From an uncultured Oscillospiraceae bacterium (GTDB lineage: Bacteria; Bacillota; Clostridia; Oscillospirales; Ruminococcaceae), in assembly GCA_934527255.1 (NCBI GenBank), contig CAKTAM010000044.1, forward strand, positions 1-14,026: a stretch of 14,026 nucleotides of DNA, in the 5' to 3' direction. Below the pieces are notes generated by a model that was not told the DNA's origin, searched no databases, and worked only from the letters and a program-made list of their open reading frames with translations. The position numbers and the translations under genes were made by a program. This document shows, piece by piece, positions 1-6,056 of the stretch (the stretch's first letter is position 1; the number at the start of each line of letters is the position of its first letter).

Positions 1-87
1 TCTTTTCTTCCCGCAAAACACAATCCCCCCATTTCTGTGCATTATCCAGTGTTTCTTATAATAAGATATCAGACTTCGCAAAATAAA

Positions 88-103
88 TCAAGCGATTGCT
101 TGA
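88..103 (-). terminator. Weak hairpin downstream of the unknown minus-strand gene
   Basis: A perfect 6-bp stem (TCAAGC and GCTTGA) closes a 4-base loop. Read on the minus strand it is followed by the T-rich stretch TTTATTTTG. It lies about 24 bases past the stop of the minus-strand open frame ending at 127, so it could act as a weak intrinsic terminator for it. The stem is short and AT-rich, so the call is tentative. The rest of 1-126 is AT-rich with no coding frame I trust. Confidence 0.35.
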
Positions 104-126
104 ATAATAATTATAAATTTTTAGGA

Positions 127-594
127 TCACAATGCTTGATCAAACATCACAACAGCCTTTTTCAGCAGCCGCATCTCCGGCAAGCTCTGGATGTACCGAA
201 TCGCCGTCTTTGCAAAGATGTTGGACTTTGTCGTATCCAAATCTGCAAGTTTTACGATCTCCGCTGTGCCATTCTCAAAATCAAACCGCAGCTCACCCCA
301 TTCGCCGTCGTTGTCCGCCTGATACAGGTAGACAGCGGCGGCTATTTTTTTGTTCTTCTTCGTGCTTTTCACCTGTTTCAAGGTCACGGTATGCACCATG
401 CCGCTCTCCATGAGCTTCAGGCGTAGCTTGTCCAAAGCGCGGCGGTAGGCGCGCTCCGCGCCGCTTGCCCCACTGCCCTCGAACATGACCGCCAGTTCCT
501 CAAAGGATTTCTGCTTCGACATGGGGCTGACCCGCCCGCAGGCCATGCAGATGGCGTTCCGTCCCTCCAGCAGTCTTTGCTCCCGCAGCTCCAT
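127..594 (-). CDS. Hypothetical protein of unknown function, possibly a gene fragment
   Basis: This is a 155-residue open frame that I do not recognise. It starts at an ATG at 594 without a clear ribosome binding site. A second in-frame ATG at 522 would give 131 residues beginning MSKQKSFEEL. The protein is charged and looks folded: a helical, basic stretch follows the second Met, then a probable beta-rich middle with YLYQADNDGEWGELRF, and a helical C-terminus. A CMAC pair sits near the N-terminus of the long form. There is no signal peptide or membrane segment. The same frame stays open without a stop back to about 780 but has no ATG there, so it may be the 3' part of a longer gene. Base composition is lower in GC than the core genes to the right. 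With the recombinase-like debris next to it, cargo of a decayed mobile element is possible, but that is inference. Confidence 0.45.
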   Translation of the reverse strand: MELREQRLLEGRNAICMACGRVSPMSKQKSFEELAVMFEGSGASGAERAYRRALDKLRLKLMESGMVHTVTLKQVKSTKKNKKIAAAVYLYQADNDGEWGELRFDFENGTAEIVKLADLDTTKSNIFAKTAIRYIQSLPEMRLLKKAVVMFDQAL

Positions 595-777
595 TTCCCA
601 AAAGGCTCTCTTTACGACCTTTGCCCGGACGCCGTTCCAGAGGATGTCCGCATAGTTCCAGCTAAGCGCAGACAGAAGGTGGAGATCATCTTCAACTTCG
701 TAGACGAGGTGGAAATCCCCGTACTGGCAGAACCCATGATTGCAGAATCTACCCTTGGACGCAGAAAAACGGCGTGA
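577..777 (+). pseudogene. Possible C-terminal fragment of a serine (large) recombinase
   Basis: The plus-strand frame ending at 777 contains KRRQKVEIIFNFVDEVEIP, at about 667-721. This resembles the short beta-strand motif near the C-terminus of large serine recombinases from clostridial conjugative elements, where a basic stretch is followed by an alternating hydrophobic strand of the VEIIFNF kind. Codons from about 610 to 730 look like normal plus-strand coding. Upstream of about 600 the frame stops resembling a recombinase and instead runs antisense to the 127-594 frame. No catalytic serine domain or zinc-ribbon region is present, so at best this is the last 40-60 residues of a truncated gene. 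The start given is only the first TTG of the open frame. The resemblance is recalled from family knowledge, not from a search, and the antisense frame is also open here, so confidence is low. Confidence 0.35.
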
Positions 778-796
778 CCTTCACGGTCACACCGTT
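765..796 (-). terminator. Intrinsic terminator of the rplM-rpsI operon
   Basis: Read on the minus strand, AACGGTGTGACC pairs with GGTCACGCCGTT around a 5-base loop, a 12-bp stem that includes one G-U wobble, and the 3' arm runs into TTTTTC. On the plus strand the wobble becomes an A-C mismatch and there is no T-run, so the element works for minus-strand transcription. It lies about 95 bases beyond the rpsI stop and is the best candidate for ending that transcript. The plus-strand recombinase-like frame stops inside it. Confidence 0.75.
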
Positions 797-891
797 CTCT
801 GCCCGAACCACAAGACTTATAGTTCCTTACGACTGTTAAACCTTGATCTTCCGGGGCTTTTGAAGCAATTTGGTTGTAAAATCGCGGGCGA

Positions 892-1290
892 TCAGCGCTT
901 GCTGAACTGCGGTGCGCGACGAGCTGCTTTGAGGCCGTATTTCTTACGTTCCTTCATACGAGGATCGCGGGTCAGGAAGCCAGCCTTCTTCAGGGCGGGG
1001 CGCAGGTTTTCGTCGTACTGCAGCAGGGCGCGGGACAGGCCATGACGGATAGCGCCGGCCTGGCCGGAAATGCCGCCACCGTTCACGCGGACAACAATAT
1101 CAAACTTGCCTTCGGTTTCCGCCACAGCCAGGGGCTGACGAACGACCAGCTTCAGGGTCTCCAGACCAAAATAATCGTCAATATCACGGTCGTTGATGGT
1201 AATCTTGCCGGTGCCGCTGTACACGCGAACGCGGGCGACCGACTTTTTACGACGACCGGTGCCGTAGAAATAAGGTTTGGTTTCGTACAT
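892..1290 (-). CDS. rpsI: 30S ribosomal protein S9
   Basis: The product is a structural protein of the small ribosomal subunit whose C-terminal tail reaches the P-site tRNA. The 132-residue protein is full length. It shows the N-terminal YYGTGRRK-type motif (here YFYGTGRRKKSVARVRV), the glycine-rich VNGGGISGQAGAIRHG loop in the middle, and the classic ending in QFSKR, where the terminal Lys-Arg contacts the tRNA. The ATG at 1290 is preceded by a GAGGGGG ribosome binding site. Only 16 bases separate it from the stop of rplM, the usual rplM-rpsI pair, so it is transcribed from the rplM promoter. In streptococci the 3' end of rpsI is a known insertion site for integrative elements, and here recombinase-like debris lies just beyond it. 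Confidence 0.98.
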   Translation of the reverse strand: MYETKPYFYGTGRRKKSVARVRVYSGTGKITINDRDIDDYFGLETLKLVVRQPLAVAETEGKFDIVVRVNGGGISGQAGAIRHGLSRALLQYDENLRPALKKAGFLTRDPRMKERKKYGLKAARRAPQFSKR

Positions 1291-1306
1291 TCTTCGTTAC
1301 CCCCTC

Positions 1307-1735
1307 TTACAGTGTGTAGGTCTCGGGCTTCTGAGCGACGTTGTCATGCTCGGCGCCCTTGTAGACGCGCAGACGCTTCAGCTCGTTGGCGCCCATGGTG
1401 TTGCCGGGCAGCATGCCCTTGACGGCCAGCATCATGGCCTTGTCGGCGTTGTTGGCCATCAGGGTCTTGTACTGGATCTCCTTCAGGCCGCCGATCCAGC
1501 CGGAATGATAACGATAGTACTTTTTCTCCAGCTTGTTGCCGGTCAATACGGCTTTGTCGCAGTTGATGATGATCACATGGTCGCCGCAGTCCACATGGGG
1601 AGTGTAGGTGACCTTGTGCTTGCCGCGCAGCAGGGTGGCGGCAGTAGAAGCCACACGGCCCAACGGCTTGCCCGCTGCGTCGATGACATACCATTTGCGC
1701 TCAACCGTTGCGGGTTTTGCCATAGTAGTGCTCAT
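1307..1735 (-). CDS. rplM: 50S ribosomal protein L13
   Basis: The product is an early-assembling protein of the large ribosomal subunit. The 142-residue form starting at the ATG at 1735 (MSTTMAKPATVERKW) is chosen over the upstream ATGs at 1750-1753, because GGAGGA at 1743-1748 lies 7 bases before it and the upstream ATGs overlap that site. Family landmarks are WYVIDAAGKPLGRVAS near the N-terminus, then HVDCGDHVIIINCDKAVLTGNK, YYRYHSGWIGGLKE and AVKGMLPGNTMGANELKRLRVYKG. It is the first gene of the rplM-rpsI operon. A consensus promoter and a folded leader of about 120 bases lie upstream, consistent with autoregulation by L13 as known for this operon in Firmicutes. Confidence 0.98.
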   Translation of the reverse strand: MSTTMAKPATVERKWYVIDAAGKPLGRVASTAATLLRGKHKVTYTPHVDCGDHVIIINCDKAVLTGNKLEKKYYRYHSGWIGGLKEIQYKTLMANNADKAMMLAVKGMLPGNTMGANELKRLRVYKGAEHDNVAQKPETYTL

Positions 1736-1857
1736 GTTCAGTTCCTCCATCATTCATTCGAGTAAGGCTGCTGAGGTGGCGAAAGCACAGCCGATGCAAA
1801 CGGATGCGCACAAGCTTTGCTTACGCCACCTGCCAGGTGTGCGCCCATAAAGGCACG
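1736..1857 (-). ncRNA. Probable L13 leader RNA (5' untranslated regulatory leader of rplM)
   Basis: Between the promoter and rplM the transcript carries about 120 bases of structured leader. Read on the minus strand, GCGCAC pairs with GTGCGC (about 1807-1835) and encloses two small hairpins, CACCTGGCAGGTG and AAGCAAAGCTT, giving a three-way junction. A further stem pairs GGCTG with CAGCC nearer the ribosome binding site. Firmicutes are known to carry L13 leader motifs before rplM that bind the protein and repress the operon. Position and architecture fit. The match to that family was not tested by a covariance model, so identity is probable and not proven. Confidence 0.5.
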
Positions 1858-1863
1858 GTCTAT

Positions 1864-1892
1864 ATTATACCCGCGGCGGCAAGGCTTGTCAA
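1864..1892 (-). promoter_or_regulatory. Sigma-A promoter of rplM-rpsI
   Basis: On the minus strand a perfect -35 TTGACA (1887-1892) and a perfect -10 TATAAT (1864-1869) are separated by exactly 17 bases. Transcription should start near 1857, about 120 bases ahead of the rplM start codon. A fully consensus promoter fits a highly expressed ribosomal protein operon. Confidence 0.92.
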
Positions 1893-1950
1893 GAACTTTT
1901 TGATACTTTTTTAATTGGCGCTCTGCAAGCTCCTGCTTTCTCGTTTTTTC

Positions 1951-2007
1951 TCGCAAATGCTTGCGAATGCTTTAAATGCAAATTTGCTTTTTGCCCTGCC
2001 ACAGGGC
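1951..2007. other. Palindrome cluster between divergent promoters
   Basis: Three dyads sit in the space between the rplM and ttcA promoters. TCGCAA and TTGCGA frame ATGC (1951-1966). GCAAATTTGC is a perfect 10-base palindrome (1978-1987). GCCCTG and CAGGGC frame CCA (1993-2007). The AATGC motif recurs three times in the first half. None is followed by a T-run in the right orientation, so they are not normal terminators. The rest of 1893-2098 shows no gene I can support. Operator function is a guess. Confidence 0.4.
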
Positions 2008-2098
2008 GCGGCCGAGGCTTTTTTGGCGGCCGGTGGGGAGCGGCGGTACGGCGGCTGCTGCTTTGGCCGCCGCAGGGCGCGGCAGCGGCGTTTTTCCC

Positions 2099-2127
2099 TT
2101 TACAATCCGGCCGGTTTCGTCTATAAT
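2099..2127 (+). promoter_or_regulatory. Sigma-A promoter of the ttcA-alr-lepA gene cluster
   Basis: A -35 TTTACA (2099-2104) and a perfect -10 TATAAT (2122-2127) are 17 bases apart. Transcription should start near 2134, leaving a short leader of about 35 bases that contains the ribosome binding site GGGGAGGA (about 2155-2162) before the ATG at 2169. It fires divergently from the rplM promoter. Confidence 0.88.
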
Positions 2128-2168
2128 ATAAAAGTTAAGCAAGAGGCAACGACAGGGGAGGAACAGCA

Positions 2169-2924
2169 ATGCAGCGACTGGAGGGCCTGATGCGCAAGGC
2201 CATGCAGGAATATGAGATGATCGAGCCGGGCGACCATGTGTGCATCGGCGTCTCCGGCGGAAAGGACAGCGTGGCGCTGACCATTGGTCTGGCGCGTCTG
2301 CGCGCTTACTATGAAAAGCCGTTTACCCTGACGGCCCTGTCGCTGGATCCGCAGTTCGGCGGCCGACAGATGGATTATTCCCCGCTGGAGGAGCTGTTTG
2401 CCGCCTACGGTGTGCCGTATGTGGTGCGCCGCACGGATATCGGCCGCATTGTCTTTGATGTCCGCAAGGAGCCGAACCCCTGCGCGCTGTGCGCCAAAAT
2501 GCGCCGCGGTGCGCTGCACGATACGGCGCGGGAGCTTGGATGCAATAAGATCGCGCTGGGCCATCATCTGGATGACGCCATCGAAACGTTTTATATGAAC
2601 CTGTGGCGGGAGGGGCGCATCGGCTGCTTCTCGCCGAAGATGTACCTGTCGCGCAAGCAGCTGACCTGCATTCGCCCCATGATACTGGCAGGCGAGGCGC
2701 AGGTGGTCCACGCCGTGAACGCGCTGGGGCTGCCGATCGTCAAAAGCGCCTGTCCGGCCGACGGTGCGACCGAGCGTCAGCAGATGAAAGAGTTTGTGCG
2801 CGGGATGGTGCACAAGGATCCGGCCTTTCGGCAGAAGATGCTGGGCGCGCTGCAGAAATCCGGCGTGGATGGCTGGGGCCCGGTGTGTGTTGGCCGCCGG
2901 TGCGCGGCGAGCGCAGAGAAATAA
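2169..2924 (+). CDS. ttcA: TtcA-like tRNA 2-thiocytidine synthase (PP-loop ATPase)
   Basis: TtcA enzymes activate a tRNA cytidine (C32) with ATP and insert sulfur, using a [4Fe-4S] cluster. This 251-residue cytoplasmic protein has the PP-loop SGGKDS at residues 29-34, a CALC pair at 105-108, the GHHLDDAIET signature at 131-140, and a third cysteine at 195 in KSACPADG. Together these match the three cluster ligands known for TtcA. It is shorter than the roughly 310-residue E. coli enzyme, mainly at the C-terminus, as is common for Gram-positive homologues. The ATG at 2169 follows a GGGGAGGA site. The gene is the first in the plus-strand cluster and 26 bases precede alr. The superfamily and subfamily are secure. 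The exact tRNA target in this organism is inferred. Confidence 0.88.
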   Translation: MQRLEGLMRKAMQEYEMIEPGDHVCIGVSGGKDSVALTIGLARLRAYYEKPFTLTALSLDPQFGGRQMDYSPLEELFAAYGVPYVVRRTDIGRIVFDVRKEPNPCALCAKMRRGALHDTARELGCNKIALGHHLDDAIETFYMNLWREGRIGCFSPKMYLSRKQLTCIRPMILAGEAQVVHAVNALGLPIVKSACPADGATERQQMKEFVRGMVHKDPAFRQKMLGALQKSGVDGWGPVCVGRRCAASAEK

Positions 2925-2950
2925 GACGGCAGGCAGGGAAGAGGGAGAGC

Positions 2951-4186
2951 ATGCAGGAAAAATACAGCTATCTGCGTTGCTGGGCGCAGGTGGATTTGGA
3001 CGCTCTGGCCCACAACGCCGCGCTTATTCGGCGCAAGGCGGGCGGCGCCGGGGTGATGGCCGTGGTCAAGGCGGATGCGTACGGCCACGGTGACACGGTG
3101 ATCGCCCCCTATTTTGCCAGCCTGGGGGCCGACTGGTTTGCCGTCAGCTGTCTGGCCGAGGCCATGCGCCTGCGGCGCATCGGCATCCGGCAGCCGATCC
3201 TGATCTTGGGCTACACCGCCCCGCAGGAGGCTGCCCGGCTGGCGCAGCTGGCGCTGGTGCAGAGCATTCCGGATGAAAGCTATGCCCTTGCGCTGGAGGC
3301 ACAGGCCGCTGCGGCGGGCTGCACGGTGCAGGCGCATCTGGCCATGGATACCGGCATGGGCCGCATCGGCTTTTCGGTGCTGGCACAGCCGCAGCAGGCG
3401 CTGCGGCAGATGCTGCGCAGCTGCGCGCTGCCGCACCTGCGGGTCAGCGGCGCATTTACGCATTTCAGCGTGGCCGATTCTGCCGCACAAGAGGATGTCG
3501 ACTATACACAGGCGCAGCAGGCGGCGTTTGCCGCGGCGCTGGACGGCCTGCGGGCCGCGGGTGTAATGTTGACGCAGGTGCACTGCTGCAACAGCGCGGC
3601 GCTGTTTGCCGATGCCGCCCCCCACTACGATCTGGTGCGGCCGGGGATCGTGCAGTACGGCCTGCCGCCCTCGCCGGAATATGCACCGCTGTGTAAGGGG
3701 CTTCGCCCGGCGCTGAGCCTGAAAGCGACAGTGGCTATGGTCAAGCCGCTGAAAAGCGGGCAGTATGTCAGCTATGGCCGTACATTCTGCGCCCAGCGGG
3801 ATATGACGGTGGCCACGGTGACGGCGGGGTATGCCGACGGTTACCCGCGCAATGTGTCCAACCGGGCGGTGTGCAGCGTGCATGGCCGCCCTGCGCCGCA
3901 GATCGGCAATGTGTGTATGGATCAGCTGATGCTGGATGTCACCGATATTCCGAATGTGCAGCCGGGCGACGAGGTAACGCTGTTTGGCAGCGATCCGGCC
4001 GATTCGATCGATACGCTGGCAGCCCGGACGGGCACCATCAACTATACCATCATCTGCAACCTCAGCAGACGGGTGCCCCGCCTGTATCTGAAAAACGGCG
4101 TTGTGGTGGATGAGGTGGATTATCTGGAGAACGATTTTTCGGCGCAGAGCCGCCGCATGCAAACGGAGGAAACGTTCGGCCTATGA
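2951..4186 (+). CDS. alr: Alanine racemase
   Basis: This PLP enzyme interconverts L- and D-alanine and supplies D-Ala for peptidoglycan. The 411-residue protein begins at the ATG at 2951, just after a GAGGGAGAG site. The frame is open further upstream, but that part overlaps ttcA and is not racemase-like. The PLP lysine is K40 in VVKADAYGHG at the start of the N-terminal TIM barrel. DTGMGRIGF, THFSVAD and HCCNSAAL follow. The second catalytic base is Y294 in AGYADGYPR in the C-terminal beta domain, followed by GNVCMDQLMLDV. The protein is somewhat longer than the usual 360-390 residues, partly from an acidic and polar C-terminal tail. Its stop overlaps the lepA start codon as ATGA, so the two are probably translationally coupled, an unusual partnership of a cell wall enzyme with a translation factor. 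Confidence 0.96.
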   Translation: MQEKYSYLRCWAQVDLDALAHNAALIRRKAGGAGVMAVVKADAYGHGDTVIAPYFASLGADWFAVSCLAEAMRLRRIGIRQPILILGYTAPQEAARLAQLALVQSIPDESYALALEAQAAAAGCTVQAHLAMDTGMGRIGFSVLAQPQQALRQMLRSCALPHLRVSGAFTHFSVADSAAQEDVDYTQAQQAAFAAALDGLRAAGVMLTQVHCCNSAALFADAAPHYDLVRPGIVQYGLPPSPEYAPLCKGLRPALSLKATVAMVKPLKSGQYVSYGRTFCAQRDMTVATVTAGYADGYPRNVSNRAVCSVHGRPAPQIGNVCMDQLMLDVTDIPNVQPGDEVTLFGSDPADSIDTLAARTGTINYTIICNLSRRVPRLYLKNGVVVDEVDYLENDFSAQSRRMQTEETFGL

Positions 4187-5985
4187 ATCAGAAGAACATC
4201 CGCAATTTCTGCATCATCGCCCATATCGACCATGGCAAATCGACGCTGGCGGACCGTATTCTTGAGCTGACGCGCGCCGTGGATGAGCGGGAGATGTCCG
4301 AGCAGCTGCTGGATAATATGGAGCTGGAGCAGGAGCGCGGCATTACCATCAAGGCGCGCGCCGTCAACCTGAGCTATCTCGCCGAGGACGGGCAGGAATA
4401 TGAGCTGAACCTGATCGACACGCCGGGCCATGTGGACTTCGCCTACGAGGTCAGCCGCAGTCTGGCGGCCTGCGAGGGCGCGGTGCTGGTGGTGGATGCC
4501 ACCCAGGGCGTGGAGGCGCAGACGCTGGCCAACACCTATCTGGCGCTGGAGCATGATTTGGAGATCGTGCCGATCCTGAACAAGATCGACCTGCCCAGCG
4601 CCGAGCCGGACCGTGTGGCGCAGGAGGTGGAGGAGGTCATTGGCCTGCCCTGCATGGAGGCGCCGCGCGTCAGCGCCAAGACGGGCCAGAACGTGCAGCA
4701 GGTGCTGGAGGCGGTGGTGCGGGATGTTCCGCCGCCTGCGGGCGACCCGGAGGCCCCGCTGCAGGCGCTTATTTTTGACAGCATTTATGACAGCTACAAG
4801 GGTGTCATCGTCTATGTCCGGCTGGTCAACGGCCGGGTAAAGGCGGGCGATACCATCCGCATGATGGAGACCGGCTGTCAGTTTGATGTGGTGAGCGTCG
4901 GGCACATGGGTGCGCTGCAGCTGGCCCCGTGCGAGGAGCTTTCGGCAGGCGAGGTCGGCTACATTACGGCAAGCATCAAAAATGTGCGCGACACCCGGGT
5001 GGGCGACACAGTCACGCTGGCAGACCGCCCCGCCGCCGCGCCGCTGCCGGGTTACCGCAAGGTGACGCCCATGGTGTTCTGCGGGGTGTTCCCGGCTGAC
5101 GGCGCGCGCTATGGTGACCTGCGCGACGCGCTGGAAAAGCTGCAGCTCAACGACGCTTCGCTGAGCTTTGAGCCGGAGACCTCCACGGCGCTGGGCTTCG
5201 GCTTCCGCTGCGGCTTCCTGGGGCTGCTGCATCTGGAGATCATCACCCAGCGGCTGGAGCGCGAGTTTGACCTTGACCTGGTGACGACGGCCCCCAGCGT
5301 GGAATATCACTTTACCCTGACGGACGGCACAAAGACGGTGGTGTATAACCCGACGGATTTTCCCGACCCGGCCAAGATCGCCACGGCAGAGGAGCCGTAT
5401 GTCAACGCGCATATTTATACGCCGACCGACTATGTGGGCAGCCTGATGGAGCTGTGCCAGAACCGTCGCGGCATTTTCATTGATATGAAATATATGGATG
5501 CCACCCGCGTGGATCTGCACTACGAGCTTCCGCTGGGCGAGATCATCTATGATTTCTTCGACTGCATCAAAAGCCGCAGCCGCGGGTATGCCAGCTATGA
5601 TTATGAGATCAAGGAGTACCGGCCCAGCAAGCTGGTACGACTGGATCTGCTGCTGAACGGCGACCCGGTGGACGCGTTCAGCCTGATCGTCCACGCCGAC
5701 AAGGCGTACGAGCGCGGCCGGAAGCTGGCGGAAAAGCTGAAGGAAAACATTCCCCGTCAGTTGTTTGAGGTGCCCATTCAGGCGGCCATCGGCGGGCGCA
5801 TCATCGCCCGCGAGACCATCAAGGCCATGCGCAAGGATGTGCTGGCCAAATGCTACGGCGGCGACATCACCCGCAAAAAGAAGCTGCTGGAAAAGCAGAA
5901 AGAGGGCAAAAAGAAGATGCGCCAGCTGGGCACGGTCGAGGTGCCAAGCGAAGCCTTTACGGCGGTGCTCAAGCTGGACAGCTGA
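4183..5985 (+). CDS. lepA: Elongation factor 4 (LepA), ribosomal GTPase
   Basis: LepA/EF4 is a membrane-associated and cytoplasmic translational GTPase that acts on ribosomes during stalled elongation or initiation and subunit assembly. The 600-residue protein is full length. The G domain shows G1 AHIDHGKST at 13-21, the switch-I ERGITIKA at 51-58, DTPGH at 79-83 with the catalytic histidine H83, and NKID at 133-136. The elongation-factor domains follow, including FRCGFLGLLHLEI, and the EF4-specific C-terminal domain is marked by CYGGDITRKKKLLEKQKEGKKKM. The ATG at 4183 overlaps the alr stop by 4 bases. GGAGGA at 4165-4170 is a little distant, so reinitiation from alr translation may matter. 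hemW follows 71 bases later, the lepA-hemW order common in Firmicutes. Confidence 0.98.
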   Translation: MNQKNIRNFCIIAHIDHGKSTLADRILELTRAVDEREMSEQLLDNMELEQERGITIKARAVNLSYLAEDGQEYELNLIDTPGHVDFAYEVSRSLAACEGAVLVVDATQGVEAQTLANTYLALEHDLEIVPILNKIDLPSAEPDRVAQEVEEVIGLPCMEAPRVSAKTGQNVQQVLEAVVRDVPPPAGDPEAPLQALIFDSIYDSYKGVIVYVRLVNGRVKAGDTIRMMETGCQFDVVSVGHMGALQLAPCEELSAGEVGYITASIKNVRDTRVGDTVTLADRPAAAPLPGYRKVTPMVFCGVFPADGARYGDLRDALEKLQLNDASLSFEPETSTALGFGFRCGFLGLLHLEIITQRLEREFDLDLVTTAPSVEYHFTLTDGTKTVVYNPTDFPDPAKIATAEEPYVNAHIYTPTDYVGSLMELCQNRRGIFIDMKYMDATRVDLHYELPLGEIIYDFFDCIKSRSRGYASYDYEIKEYRPSKLVRLDLLLNGDPVDAFSLIVHADKAYERGRKLAEKLKENIPRQLFEVPIQAAIGGRIIARETIKAMRKDVLAKCYGGDITRKKKLLEKQKEGKKKMRQLGTVEVPSEAFTAVLKLDS

Positions 5986-6026
5986 CGGCGGCTGCCTGCT
6001 TGCAGGGGCGCTTTCGCGGCCGCCGT
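5985..6026 (+). other. Three-way-junction inverted repeat between lepA and hemW
   Basis: ACGGCGGC (5985-5992) is perfectly complementary to GCCGCCGT (6019-6026). Inside lie two further hairpins: CCTG and CAGG around CTTG (5995-6006), and GCG and CGC around CTTT (6008-6017). The fold begins at the lepA stop codon and ends about 30 bases before the hemW GTG. There is no T-run behind it, so it is not a standard terminator. It could act as a processing or stability element, or be a chance fold in GC-rich DNA. Confidence 0.4.
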
Positions 6027-6056
6027 GTCCGTTTATGTTTCAAAGGAGGCCGCGCC

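Noticed and set aside
57..62. TATAAT on the plus strand as a promoter
   Set aside because: No acceptable -35 at 16-18 bases and no supportable plus-strand gene follows in this AT-rich stretch.
1993..2007. GCCCTG/CAGGGC hairpin as a terminator
   Set aside because: The T-run lies 5' of the stem on the plus strand and is an A-run 3' of it on the minus strand, so neither orientation makes an intrinsic terminator.
1915..2190. A 91-codon plus-strand frame in the rplM-ttcA spacer
   Set aside because: It runs across the ttcA promoter and ribosome binding site into ttcA, has no ribosome binding site of its own and is low-complexity.
2603..2950. Extension of alr upstream to 2603
   Set aside because: It lies inside ttcA in another frame, is Arg/Ala-rich without racemase similarity, and a good start with ribosome binding site exists at 2951.
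4120..5694. A 524-codon open frame on the minus strand, opposite lepA
   Set aside because: It is antisense to a textbook lepA, His/Arg/Gln-rich in composition, with no motif; a codon-bias shadow.
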